From: Pohlia nutans
Taxonomy: Eukaryota > Streptophyta > Bryopsida > Bryales > Mniaceae
Direction of reading: 5' to 3'
DNA: 64,000 nt
Assembly: GCA_022496805.1 (NCBI GenBank)
Contig: CM040087.1
Location: 34,868,253 to 34,932,252, forward strand
Each line of letters starts with the position of its first letter. The first letter of the stretch is position 1. Below the pieces are notes generated by a model. The model was given only the letters and a program-made list of their open reading frames with translations, was not told the origin of the DNA and did not search any database. The position numbers and the translations under genes are program-made. This document shows positions 48,583-60,492 of the stretch, one piece after another.

Positions 48583-48637
48583 AAAGTCAACGTTGACTTT
48601 CGCACCGACAACAAAGTCAACGCCACAGAAAGTCAAC
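48583..48637. promoter_or_regulatory. Cluster of four GTCAAC/GTTGAC motifs with an 18-bp palindrome
   Basis: AAAGTCAACGTTGACTTT is a perfect 18-bp palindrome, followed within about 40 bp by two further AAAGTCAAC copies. TTGACT is a match to the W-box core bound by WRKY factors. The cluster lies just 3' of the stop codon of the minus-strand PSI-like gene, so it is either in its 3' UTR or marks a regulatory site. Function is inference. Confidence 0.4.
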
Positions 48638-48652
48638 CACCGACACTCTCAC

Positions 48653-51600
48653 TCACTCACTGTGATTCATCGATTCCTCCTTGCTCTCTCGCTCTTCAAT
48701 ACTAACCCCGAGGGGTTTGATCCGGTTGCGGGGTCGGTACAGCGGAGCATCGTGCTTGTTTTCGCTTGCACTGCTCGATTTCCGAAACTCCTTGTTATTG
48801 TTTAGGGTTTCCGAGTTTCGGTTTCCGAATTCCTGCGACTTGCTGAGCCCCGAGATCAATTTCCGCGACGAGTACTCGCTGCCCATGTTGTGTAGAATCT
48901 CTTTCTCTTCCTGCGAGAGCTCGTGTTGTGCAAGTCCTTCATTGAATTCCGGGTTCGAGAACATTCCGAACGGCGGGGGCGATACGCTCCTGTCTGAGGG
49001 CACAAATGGCTGCTGCTCCAACAGTACTGGCTTCGTTTGTATTCTTGCAGGTGACTTTTGCGGTGATTTTTCCATGTTGCTGTTGTTATTGTTGTTGTGA
49101 TTTGCTTTGGCCATGCTCACCAGATGATGAAGACCTAGAATGAGCTCCAAGATGTAGTTTTCCACTTTCTGCTGATTGGCGTGGTGTAACGTTTGTATCA
49201 GCGTGATTTCCACGTACCCCATCGCTCTTCGGTCTGCCGGCGACCTGTTGCAATCGCCATTCACTTCATTGATCAGGAAAAAAAAGTAAAAAAAGAAAAA
49301 AGAAAAGAAAAGGTAAGAACCTGAAATAATTATCCTAGTTTTTGGCATTTTCTTTCGTGTGTTTTATACTTCAAATTTGAGCCCTGTTCACTTCGACAAT
49401 GAGTGACACAAAAACTACATGCTACCAGTGATTTTTAAATTTTTTTTTGGTCAGGAGACAGTTTAGCATTTTTGCTACTTTTTGCAATCCAGGCTCCTTG
49501 AATGCTCTTTCATATTAATATATAGGTAATATCAGGGTAATACATACTCCGTATGTGCTACTTCGGCAATACCTGGGTGATAACTAGATTTAAGGAGGCT
49601 ACACATCGTAGAAAAGCTGGCTATTATTCCTTGATGTTGCTGTTACATATTTGACCTTGATGTTGCTGTATTACGTTTAACCCCTAAAGGACCAAGAAAT
49701 CCTAATTGGACCACAATTCTTTTAGCATTTTGGAACAAGTTCTAAGTGGACTTTTCTTAGTTCAAATTTATTTGTGTTTTGACCAACACATACAATGTTC
49801 TTCACTGGTTCCAGTGATATAAAGAAAGGGTTTGCTCACCCTGTATTTGCCCACTCTCCAACCCATCCAAAGCCATGGTGAGCCCTGCTCAGATTACACA
49901 CATCCAAAAAAATGAATAAAAAAATGACGGCCTACATAAATCCATACAATATTATATAATACAATACATAGCAAGCAAGCGTACTTGCAATAATAAAATA
50001 TTATACATAAGTAACATCTTGAGCTATTCTTATTATTATTATTATAATCATACATGCATAGCTTACTTTGTGGTGTTGGTGGCAACTGGAACTAGCCAGC
50101 TCAAAATCTTGTCTAGTTCACCTTTGAGCTCCATGGTATTCAGCTGCAACACAAAGAAAGAGGGACCTGAGTTGCAATATAATCACTCTTTCTAATCAAT
50201 CACACTTGGGCCTCGTGGTTTCTGAGGACTTTAAACCCTAAACCCTAAAACCCTAAACCCTAAACCTGGAATAATAATAACAATGATACCCCTTTTACTA
50301 GGAGTAGCCTTCTTAGTTCTAGTTGAACGTAAAGTAATAGAATTCTTCATTTTATACAAATACATATATTTTGTTGGCTCTGTTCCTTCTATCATAACAT
50401 TCAGTAGCCATCCAAGAGGTTGCCTTTTAGTTTCATCCACCTTTATATATGGAGTGACCAGTGATTCGAAATTGAATGGACTATTGAACCAAATAAACAG
50501 TTACAAAACAATGTTGAATTGCGACTGAGTGAGTGCTTTCAATTACTGCTCACCATGGTTAGTTGCTCTTGCTTAATGCCACCACTGATGTGATGTGGAA
50601 TATCCCACAGGGGATGAAATGATGTGGGATATTCCACATCATTCTGTCGGGGGAAGGCAGCAATCACAGAGGCTACTAAGTTATGATCCAACGATTTCCA
50701 CTCTTTGAGAGTCCACTTCCTATTGAATACCCTTTTCACACTGCTCACTTTAGGATGGTTCAAAATATACCTATTCACACAACGCTAACGAGAATCTAGC
50801 AACGTAGTATACTAATACAACATATGTACATTATCTTATAGTATATAACATCTACTCATTTATGTCACTTCAATAATAAAAGGTTTTGAATTTCAAATAT
50901 TTACAACAAAGATTGGGACAGAGCTTCTCTTGTTCCATTTTCTTTCTATTTGACCAACACAAATAGAAAGGTTTCTGGTGATATTAAAATATAGCCTCAT
51001 TTGAATAATTATACGTTTTTTCACAATATGATCAAAGGAATCAGTCAGTGTTGGGCTAGAAATTTCTTCACAAGAAACAAGTGAACTCACCGCAGCACCA
51101 TGTTCATTTTGTGTATATTGCAGTCGATTTCTCAAAGCAGCTTTCACAGAGGGGGGTAACCCTTGGTAAAGATTGTCTCTTGTGTTTGGGGGCACTGAGC
51201 CTGGTCTTTGGACCTGCAGTTGGAAAAATTATTGAGTCACAAATTTTTTTTTAAAAAAGGAACAAAACACACAACAACTGAGATACACTGATGAATGAAA
51301 AGTGGTTTGATACTTGAAAAGAAATAACATTACACAAATGCACTGTGATTGGACAGCATTCTATTTAAAGGTCAATAAGATTCAAATTCTGTACTGACCA
51401 GGCCGTCAATCTGATTGATGAGATTAGCATAATGAAGAGCCAAGCCTGAAGAACCCAGCTTTCCAGTATTTCTTTTTTTATATTCCTCTGGCGGCTCAAG
51501 AAACACTGCATCATGTGGCCACAAAAACATGTGTAAACAAAACTTTTCATAACTGTATCGCCTGCTCTGTGGAAAACTGAGCTATGTTGCAATTGGTAAG

Positions 51601-54600
51601 AAACTGGCTCTAGATTTAACCAAGGATTCATGGTTTCAAAATGACAAATTCAATCGATCGTATTGTAAAAAATATAATTTCAGATGGGGTCAAGTTTATA
51701 TAAGAACATTGTATGTGTAGGTCAAAACACAAATAAATTTGAACTAAGAAAAGTCCACATAGAACTTGCTCCCAAAATGCTAAAAAAAAATGTGGTCCAA
51801 TTCGGGTTTCTTGGTCCTTTAGGGGTTAAACGTAATATAGCACTTGCAAGGTAACATCACATTAGGAATTCAGGACCTCACTGATTTTTAGTGATTTTCA
51901 TGCGAATACTGATACTTCACAGGTTCATGCACTTTTCGCACAGATTTCACACTAATTCTACACTGAACCCGCACAACCTCTACATTCACTCTTTTTGTTA
52001 TCTAACAAAGTGCAGAATCCGTGCGGAATTAGCGCAAAATCCATGCAAAATCCGTGCGAAAAATGTACAAACCCATGAAATATCAGATGTCGCATGAAAA
52101 TCGTTTAAAATCCGTGGGGTCCTAAATTCCTGATGCAAGGTCAAATATGTAGGAAACAAACAACAACAATGCATACCTCGAGGCCCAAAATTATCATAAA
52201 TCTCTTGGTACAAAAAATTCGCAATGTCAACTAGTTGCTCCATGACCTGTCACAAAAAAAACCAACCACCCATTAGAATAAAACTCAATAACTTTGACAC
52301 TTAAAAACAATCCCAAGGCTATGGTCATCTATAGTTGCAGAAAGAATGAGCGATAATAATAATAATTATAATAATAATACCTCTTCAAGCGTTCTAGACC
52401 ACAGAGATCTCTTTTTGAGAGCCTCCACATGCTTTTCCTGGCTCTTGACTTCACTTTTCAATAGGGCGACAGTCTCCCCTAAGACCACAATAATAGCATA
52501 ATTTCAGCAATATAAGAGCAAGATATGTTAACACCTATTCATATATGATCTTCTAACTAAATTGGAGGTTAAAAAAAAAAACCTTGATGTAAATTGTTTT
52601 GACTGTTTCTGCACACACTTAAAATCATCTAACACTTAAAATGTAAGAGAGCAACATAACGTTTTAGAACTGTAGTATACAGCTATATTCCATTGTAGCA
52701 CAAAAAGGAAATAATCTGGAGCAGTAAAATAATTGAAGAACTAGCCCACTTTTGAAGCAATTTTTATTGCAAACATGCCAACCAAGGATTGGATGAAAGG
52801 AAATACATAAAATATAAGATTGTGCACAATAAAAAGAAAGAATCCGGGTTCCTCTTTCTTGTGGTCATTGTTAGTTGATTCCTCAAGAATGTTGTGAAAC
52901 TTGTTAATATTCTTTGTTAACCCCTAAAGGACCAAGGATTCATGGTTTTGAAATGACAAGTTTAAACGATCATACTGTGAAAATTATAATTTGAATGGGA
53001 CCAAATTTTATATCACTGGAATCAGTGAAGAATATTACATATGTTGAATAAAAATTAAATTAAGTTAACCAAAAAAATTCTACATAAAACCTACTCAAAA
53101 TCACTGAAAAAAACAGGAGCCGCACCTCCACGAGCATTAACACCAGCAGATTCTTCTTCTTGTTGCTTACGCTTCAAGTCGGTTCGGAATCGATCAAGCG
53201 CATGCAGCTCATGATATAAATCCTGCATCCAAGGTCACATAAACCCTAAACCTCTATAGAACCAAGGATACATGATTCTAAAATGACAAATCCAATTGAT
53301 AAAAACCAATAATTCAGATGCGACCAAATTTTATATCACCGGAACCAGTGAAGAACATTGCATGTGTTGGTCAAAAAAGAAAGCAATCAAGACCTACTCA
53401 AAAATGCTAAAAGAACATAAGATCCAATTGGTCCTTAAACCCTAATTGCCCAAGTGGCTGCTTCCATATCGAAACGAAGCAGTAACAATAGAAAGAAGAA
53501 AGCATACTTCATGTTTGAGTGATAGAAATCAATGCGTTGAAAATTACTATAGCTTCCAAACCCTGAACCCTAACTTTCTAAGCTTGACACTTAAGGATTC
53601 TCTTAGCAATAAATAGTACTCCCTCCGTCCCAAAGTTATTGTCCAACTTGTTTGCTTGGTATTTCTTTGAGCCAATTTCATTGATCATATTGTAAGAAAC
53701 ATGATTAATGAAAGGTTCCAAATTATGTCACTAGAATGATTGAAGAACATTGCATGTGTTCATTGCAACCTAAATAAAACTAGCCACAAGTAAGTATTTT
53801 TTGACCTACTTAAAAAAGCACTTTCAAACATGACTTTCAAACATGACAATAACTTTGGGACGGAGGGAGTAATTGAAAAAATGGTTTGAGGAACGAGGTT
53901 TTACCGCAGTGTTCTGAGCAAGTGTCATCAAATCGTCCATGATCTTCTCCGCCTCTATGCTGGAGACCCTGATAATCTGCGTCTCTTTAAACAGACTGCA
54001 GAGCACCTCCACTTTCTAAGTGGAAGATCTGACATCAATTACAACAACAAAAACTAGGAGGAGAAAACAAGCACGAGTAGAAATACTTTCAAATGTGACT
54101 AAATTCCGTTGTGACTGACTGAAATTGTGATTTGAGTCAGAATAGACAGGTCGTTTAGTCGTTAAAGATAGGTCACATTTGACAAGATTTCTACTCGTGT
54201 TAAGGAGCATTGTAACTTCCAATTGTGTACACAAAAACTATCAAGAAGGAAAATGCATGCTCACCGCTCGAAGACCCGGTCATAACCATGCCATTGCGGA
54301 TCTTTGCAATGGTTGCCAAACCTCACCACTTCGTCAGTAAAGATTTTGAGCTCATTCCTGCCAACATAACAACAAGTAGTCCCAAGTCACATTTATACTC
54401 GCGGGAGACTTCAAAAATTCACAAAACCTCCAAATGTGGTGTTATCACCGGGTGTAAGATTATGTCTTCCTGCACACAAACTAGGCGTAGAAAAAAGCAA
54501 GAAGTGGAATTGGTGGTCGCAATAATTTATCTCACAACCCTTCCATAATCCACGAGTGTCCCCAACTTGAATTTATTCATGGGATTCACAAAAGAGGGAT

Positions 54601-57076
54601 GCCAAACCTTCTTGATTGGTTATTTTTCAAAGCTAGAATCTTATTGTACCTTCACCAGCAGGCAATTCTCTGACTACAAAGGTTCGATAACTCCTAATGA
54701 ATTAACACTGAGAAATCCATTCTATGCAGGATTCTGCTTAGTAAGAGGGAAACCTGCCATTGGGGATGAGGTGAGAGTTGTGCATAGACGCACCGTGAGA
54801 ATCAATTGGACTTAGAACTGTGAGCTAGTGCAGTTTATGAATAACAGGAATCAACTTTAACCAACAAAGAACCAAGAAGCCCAAATGGGGTCTCAGAGTT
54901 TGAGTAGATCCTACGTTTCAATTTCTTTCTGTTTTTTACCAACTTATGCAATGTTGTAAAAAGTTGACCCCGTTTGAATTATGTTTTTCACAATATGATC
55001 AATTGAATTCATCATTTTAGAACTATGAGCGGTTAAAAGTGGCACAGAATGGAGGTGAGGTTTTCGGTAGCAGTAGTGTTGAGTAGTTCCTACGTTTCTT
55101 TCTGTTTTTACCAACAACTTATGCAATGATTTTCTGGTGATATAAAAAGTAGGTTATGGTTTTTTGCCAATTGAATTCATGATGGAGGGGAGGGCCAGGC
55201 ACACCTCTTGTCAGCGGCAGCGATCAAGAGGAGCTCTTCCATGTTGTTGGAGACCAAGCGTTGCACGCCCTCGGAGACGAGGACGTCCTCCTTCAAGGTG
55301 CGCAGGTCGTCCTCGCCCAGCGTCATCTTCAAGTTGCAGCCCTTGACGATGGTGTTGGCCACCTCGAACGCCAGAATGCCGATCTTGTGGCTCTTGGCGA
55401 TGGCCGCCGCCGCGAACCCCCCTCGGCTGTTCAGGTTCGCCACCGACGAGCTGAACGTGTCCAGCGCTCCCAGCCCCACCGTCCCCGCTCCCCTCAACAT
55501 ATCCGACACCTGCACTCACTCACATCATCATCATCATCATCATCATCAATTGTCTCTTATTTTGTGCAAACTATGCAAGATGATGAACCAAAAAACAGCC
55601 TACACTACATACATACACTAAAACTCCATGAAAATACAACTCAATATGATTTGATGCACCTCAGCAAACTGAACTAGCGCCCTTCTTGCCCACAACGCAT
55701 GAATCATTTGAACAAAATGCGTCCATGACACATTCAACGTGACATTTCCATGTTGAGGTTTTTTACTCGTGTTTGAATTCACAATCAAAACCTGCACTCG
55801 TCTGTGTGTCTGTCTGTCTGTCTGTCAACTTAGTGTGTGTAAGTTTATAGCAGTGTGGATGCAAGATGATTGATGCACAACAAAAGAAAAAGTGGCCTAC
55901 ACTACATACATAGACTAGTACTAGACGAAGCCTTATTTAAAACTCCATGAAAATACTACTCAATATGACTTGATGCAGCCTGAACTGAACTGGCACCCAC
56001 ACCTCACAACGCATGAATCATTTGAACAAAATGCACAGCTAGTCTAACACGTACTGCACACTATATTATTCGCACTGTCCAGTATGCAGAGATTCATTGC
56101 TATTGTGTACACAGTTTCCACAAGTCAAGTTCTGAACTCGTGTACATTGGGTTATAAAAAAGAGTTCCGAGTGTACTGAAAATTACTCCCTCTGTCACGA
56201 AATAACTGGTCCATCACTCTCATTGTCCATCCCGTTTGAAGTAAACAGGGCTCTCAAGTTTGAAGTATAAAACAGAGGACAACTATGTCGGAAAACAAAT
56301 GCCAAAAACTTAGACAATTATTTCCGGTTAGAGTACAGACATGCCTTTGATAAACCTCTCATTGCAATAACTGAACTGATAAAAATTCAGCAAATGAACT
56401 TAGAGGATGAGCATCAACTTCAATGCCCATCCACACATGAAATCATTTGAACAAAAATACACTACGAGCTTGTAACTATCGCACTCTCCAATGTCACTAA
56501 TTTCAGTATCTGCATGCAGGGACTCATTGCTGTGGTGTACTAACAAATTTCCCACAAAGTCAAGTTCGGTAACCATTTAGAAGAATTCTGAGTGTACTGG
56601 AAGGAAGCTTTAGGGTTTGCTATTGTGTACTAAATAGGAAGGAGAAGCGATGAATTGATGCAGCAATGGCGAGGAGGAGGTGAGGGGATCAATTGGTGTA
56701 CCTTGGATGCGCCTTTTTTGGCCACAATGGAGGTGATGGATCGGACAGAAGTGGCTTTGGTAGACAGCGCGCGGGCCAGCTTGCGTTTCTCGTCCGGGGT
56801 GGTCTTGGTGCCGTCGACGCCCGCGGGGGAAAGCTCCTGGGACCGCATGTCCGCGAATTTCAAGCCCCAGCCTCCTTCAGGTTGCCGTTGCCGTTGCCGT
56901 TGCGGCGACCGCGGCGGGGTGGCTCCCAGATTCGGCGCTTCGGCAAACCCCATCATCCCCCGCGACTTGCCCTGCTGCCCCGTTTGCCGTGTGGCCTCGC
57001 TGCTGGTCTTGCCGAACCGCGACGGGTAACGCCCGTCCGACGAGTCCGGCGGTACTTTGGAGCATTTGGCCCCCAT
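48653..57076 (-). CDS. PSK SIMULATOR-type protein (DUF3475 and DUF668), 12 coding exons
   Basis: Homologue of Arabidopsis PSI1-type proteins, which promote growth in phytosulfokine-linked signalling. Exons, in transcript order: 57076-56702, 55509-55205, 54357-54265, 53995-53905, 53222-53126, 52478-52381, 52246-52177, 51505-51399, 51213-51091, 50143-50067, 49884-49840, 49244-48653. All junctions are GT/AG and the phases join to 690 codons; Arabidopsis members are about 650. The start MGAKCSK was chosen over an upstream ATG (57103) because Gly2 and Cys5 form an N-myristoylation/palmitoylation signal, as in PSI1, implying membrane attachment. DUF3475 spans about aa 170-230 (IGILAFEVANTIVKG), with DLYHELHALDRF at about 289. 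DUF668 runs from about aa 395 (LGSSGLALHYANLINQIDGL) through WLVPVATNTTKAHHGFGWVG (about 470-487) to about 545. The C-terminal part is Asn/Ser-rich. Introns carry many MITE remnants. Confidence 0.95.
49681..49825. mobile_element. Truncated TTAA-type MITE next to a PSI splice site
   Basis: CCCCTAAAGGACCAAGAAAT follows TTAA (49677-49680). The right end is missing; the similarity to 51620-51825 (inverse) stops about 15 bp from PSI exon 49884-49840. The GTATTACG flank is also shared with 51830-51840, so flank and element are duplicated in inverse. Confidence 0.7.
50231..50266. repeat. Interstitial telomere-type repeat
   Basis: Five CCCTAAA-type units (one with an extra A) matching the canonical plant telomere repeat, inside a PSI intron (51090-50144). 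Confidence 0.9.
50270..50344 (+). pseudogene. Fragment resembling mitochondrial nad1
   Basis: Frame 1 from 50270 reads IPLLLGVAFLVLVERKV, which matches, as I recall it, the conserved N-terminal membrane segment of plant NADH dehydrogenase subunit 1 at nearly every residue. The match covers about 22 codons; the sequences on both sides do not continue it. It is adjacent to the (CCCTAAA)n tract. Best explained as a tiny nuclear mitochondrial insertion; chance cannot be excluded without a search. Confidence 0.55.
50591..50641. repeat. 18-bp perfect inverted repeat in a PSI intron
   Basis: TGATGTGGAATATCCCAC pairs exactly with GTGGGATATTCCACATCA across a 15-base spacer. Could form a stem-loop in the pre-mRNA. 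Confidence 0.85.
51620..51825. mobile_element. TTAA-type MITE, left terminus deleted
   Basis: TTAA (51616-51619) is followed directly by CCAAGGATTCATGG, lacking the terminal CCCCTAAAGGA; the right end CTTGGTCCTTTAGGGG precedes TTAA (51826-51829). Same family as 46916-47133 and 52921-53114. In a PSI intron. Confidence 0.7.
51862..52132. mobile_element. MITE, GGAATTTAGGACCCC family, complete
   Basis: Left TTAGGAATTCAGGACCTCAC, right the inverse of CAGGAATTTAGGACCCCACG; about 271 bp, in a PSI intron. The interior contains GAATCCGTGCGGAATTAGCG-type runs shared by 26735 and 42770 copies. Confidence 0.8.
52921..53114. mobile_element. TTAA-type MITE remnant near PSI exon 5
   Basis: CCCCTAAAGGACCAAGGATT follows TTAA (52917-52920). 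The right terminus is missing and the homology runs to within about 12 bp of the exon 53222-53126. A more degraded relative is at about 53253-53437 in the next intron (GAACCAAGGATACATGATTC). Confidence 0.7.
53619..53869. mobile_element. Intact Stowaway-type MITE (251 bp)
   Basis: Ends CTCCCTCCGTCCCAAAGTTA and the inverse TAACTTTGGGACGGAGGGAG, perfect over 20 bp, flanked by TA. It lies in a PSI intron in opposite orientation to 43115-43912 and serves as its empty-site reference. The internal duplicated ATGTTTGAAAGTC is present in both. Confidence 0.95.
54072..54199. mobile_element. MITE, CACGAGTAGAAAT family (128 bp)
   Basis: Ends CACGAGTAGAAAT and the inverse ATTTCTACTCGTG. Relative of 46781-47169 and its empty-site reference at 54162-54165. 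In a PSI intron, 65 bp from exon 54357-54265. Confidence 0.75.
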
Positions 57077-58110
57077 GATCCTTCCCCCTTCGCCTCGAAT
57101 CACAACTTAAATCACTTGAATGCGATCACGTTTTTGGATCACCAGTAAACGGTAAGTTGCTCTTCATGGCGTTCAGTCGTTCATCTTAATGCAACCCCCG
57201 GAAAATATGAGTACATTTTGAGAATGTCCCGCTCATCTACCAATCCAACCAGCCGTTAAATAGCCACATTCTTCCCTACATAGCCAAGTTTCTACTCATT
57301 TGGAACTTAAATAGCTATCGATTCTCACAATTCCAATTTTCAGATAGCAAATGCACCTTGAAAAATCTAAAAAAGAAAACAATCACTGAATCAAACCCTT
57401 TGACCATTCTATTACTAATAATACTAGAAAGGGTCGCTTTCGTTACCTGATGATCAATTGCCTTCACTCATTTTGAACCTGCACAAACGGTAGCCCACAC
57501 AATTAGGTCTTCCTCGTTTCATTCTCTCCCTGTCGGTAAAATATTCGTCTGTGTTACCGACATGTCACCAATTGCCACCAATTTCGATCTCACACTTTCC
57601 AAACCAGGAGCCACACACTGATAAAGAAAAAAGTACGCAACACAAGACCCTTCCTTTCAAACTTACTCACTCAGTCAAACGAAAAAAGTCCGCGTGGGAA
57701 ATCCTGTTTCTAGAAAAAAAAACCCACCGATTTCCACAGCGACAAACGCACACAAGAAGACCGACCTCGTAAATCGAGTGATCAACTTCCATAGCCGAGC
57801 AAAAAACAACAACAACGACCGAAACACACACAGACACACGCGCACCGGAAATAACAAAGTTTGAAAGGAAGGTGTGGCTCACCATTGATCCGGATCTGGT
57901 CATCGTGATGGCCCATGGATTGTTACCGACTCAAGGAGAGAGCGAAACGACTAGTGGTGATGGTGGTGGTGGTGTGTGCAAGTAAGTACCCTAGGTAAGT
58001 TCAGACAAAAGGCGAGTGAGGAAAGCAGGGCGTTGATTTGAGGGAGGAGATGGAAACAAGCAAGCGAGCAAAGTGAGCATTTGATGACGGACACCGCGTG
58101 AGGATTAACG
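57077..58110 (-). promoter_or_regulatory. 5' leader and promoter region of the PSI-like gene
   Basis: Upstream (on the minus strand) of the MGAKCSK start, the DNA is low in repeats. A possible leader exon ends with the donor ATCAATG/GTGAGCC at 57884/57883. GA/CT-rich stretches occur at 57900-58080. The transcription start is not visible. Confidence 0.4.
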
Positions 58111-58289
58111 TCGTCGTCCCCCGCCGGACAAGCACATTTTTCCACTTCTTATTTGGGATTGTGCAGCATGCGGTGCTCACTACTGCAAAACCTTTCCCTT
58201 TGGCCTTGCGCCGTTGACCTTCGTGCAGTCAGTGATGGTGATGGGTCCTTCCTCTTCTGGTCGACTCCGCGTGGTCCGTGGATGAACGA

Positions 58290-58625
58290 AATCCCTGAAT
58301 GGATGGATGGTGGATGAATCGTGCGTGCATGGATGGTGGATGGCTTCTGGACGTTTTGGATGAGTCGTGTGCGTGCATGGATGGATGGATGGTTTCTAGA
58401 TGTTTTGGATGAAACGTGTGCGTGCATGGATGGATGATTTCTGGATGTTTTGGATGAATCGTGTGCGTGCATGGATGGATGGATGGATGGATAGAGTCGG
58501 GACGTTGTTGGATGAATCGTGTGCGTGCAGGGATGGATGGATGGTTTCTGGTCGTTGTTGGATGAATCGTGTGCGTGAATGGATGGATGGTTTCTGGACG
58601 TTGTTGGATGGATGAGATATGAATG
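58290..58625 (+). repeat. GGAT-rich minisatellite
   Basis: At least six units of about 50-60 bp contain GTGCGTGCATGGATGGATGG and TTTCTGGAYGTTKTTGGATG with variable numbers of GGAT. It lies upstream of the PSI-like gene. The open frames on both strands are products of the repeat. Confidence 0.9.
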
Positions 58626-59047
58626 ATGTGAGTATGGATGAATGTGGGTGTTCTAGTTAGACAGCGTCAAATCATTGGCTGGAGGACCTAGACAGAGCCT
58701 TTCTATTTTTGGGGGTGTGGGCTCTCCTGGGATTTGGGGAGGGATAAAATAACTGGGTCAAAAATAGAGGCTACCACACCCAAAATGTTTACCGTCCCAA
58801 ACTTTCTGGTTTGACATAAAATAATTTAAAATTTTAATAATCCTGCTATGTGTTGTTTCCACATTGATTGAGACTCAAGTGAATCTTATATGAAAATTAT
58901 ATTTCGGCACTAACCAAGAAGTGAGATATGTTATTATCTGTGCCTCACTAGGAGAGATCAAGAAAATGTTTCGTTTTTAAGGCGTTACACGACTGGAAAG
59001 CAAAACAAGGCGTAAAAATAAATTTGGGGTCAATACTATGACATAGT

Positions 59048-59522
59048 TGAGTTATCCGTAAAGTGACCTGAAGAGAGGTTTATAGGCTTGGATTTGAAAA
59101 AATCTTGTGACAGGCCCTAAAAGTGAAGCATGTGTTTGTAGCTATAAAAAAACACGTGCACAAATCTTTTGAAGGACCGGAAATGGTGAAAAAAAAAATT
59201 CCTCTTGTGTTGCAAGTGCGCCCCGGGAATCAAGGAAATCTGCTGCAGCGAGGGGATCTGCCGCAACGACCAAGCCCAAGAATAACAAGTTCACGACGGA
59301 GATCTAGTAATGAGTCCACGAGGAACCCTCCAAGCTAGTTCACCGGCGAAGATCTTGTTTGTGAGAATATAGCTGGAACGTGTATATATAGACCAACCAC
59401 TGACTAACACGTCCAGTTGGGTGTGTGTTCAATTTATAGCCTCTACTTTACGTTTCTCCAATTTTTGATGAATAGTGCATTGATTTCCAACCCAAACACA
59501 GGCTTACTTTACGGATAACTCC
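59048..59522. mobile_element. MITE, GAGTTATCC family, TSD AGT
   Basis: Ends TGAGTTATCCGTAAAGT and the inverse of GGAGTTATCCGTAAAGT, flanked by AGT (59045-59047 and 59523-59525). 475 bp; a 71-codon ORF inside (59123-59338) resembles nothing known to me. 59526-60113 holds an isolated TTAA-type right end (TCTCTTAGGGG, to 59695) and nothing else recognised. Confidence 0.8.
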
Positions 59523-60113
59523 AGTGACTACGCAACTAGTTGCTTGTTTATTTAGTATGGGTGATTAATTCGCAAGCATGAAAATTAGTGCCACTACTTA
59601 GCAAAGTTTTTTCTTGCAAAATTTTGTCAAAATCTTACTTGATTTTGGGAGTGTCTAGAAAAATAGGCAACAACCACAAAATGATCTCTTAGGGGTTAAA
59701 TCAAAAACCCCTGCCAACATCTCTGTACCAAAAAATGTAAAATTCTTTGCATTTTTATTTTTCATATGTTAACATGCATGATCTCTTAGCTAACTTGATT
59801 AAATATATTCTCTTACAATAATAAAATTGAAAACTATGTTGATTGGAAGATCATAATGCTTGAGCTTTTGAAAAATATACTTTAGCTAGCCCTTTGCAAA
59901 AAGAGAATTTATTTTTATTTTTATTTTTAAAAGAAGTATATGTCCTACAATTTTTCCACATATATATTGTGACAAGGAATTAATTTATTGACAAGGAATT
60001 AAATTGTGACTGTGCATTGAAAAAATAACATCAATTTATATTTCATATTCATTATTGAAAAAAATATTAAGTGGAAGAAGATATACAATAAAAAGAAACA
60101 TTGAATCGATAGC

Positions 60114-60492
60114 GGAGTTATCCTTAAAGTTCATCAAATTTTGAAGAAGATATCATGAATTTTTTTTATTATACTCTTATTTCTTCACACCAAATAGTTA
60201 GAAGGTGTGGAAGATCTTGGTGGTTTATCATTATTAAGTGTGTAAGAGGTGTGTAAGAGCTTGGTGATCTTCAAAAGTTTTCAAAAAGTTTTTTAACTTC
60301 TTTCTTGGTGCTAAAAACTTTTGACAACTTTTGAAGACCACCAAGCTCTTACACACCTCTTACACACCTAATAATGATAAACCACCAAAATCTTCCACAC
60401 CTTTTAACTATTTAGAGTGAACAAATAAGAGTATAGTAAAGAAAAATTCTTTGTAGATTCATCAAACTCAAGGTGACTTTAAGGATAACTCT
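60114..60492. mobile_element. Foldback MITE, GAGTTATCC family
   Basis: Ends GGAGTTATCCTTAAAG and the inverse of AGAGTTATCCTTAAAG; flanks AGC and AAT do not match. Long internal arms pair with each other (AGCTTGGTG..., ACACACCTCTTACACACC...), so most of the 379 bp forms a hairpin. Confidence 0.8.

Noticed and set aside
54567..54815. 82-codon ORF within a PSI intron
   Set aside because: No recognised motif, and it lies between two firmly placed minus-strand PSI exons.
55164..55677. Plus-strand ORFs of 137-138 codons around 55200-55680
   Set aside because: They are antisense to PSI exon 55509-55205, whose translation matches DUF3475.
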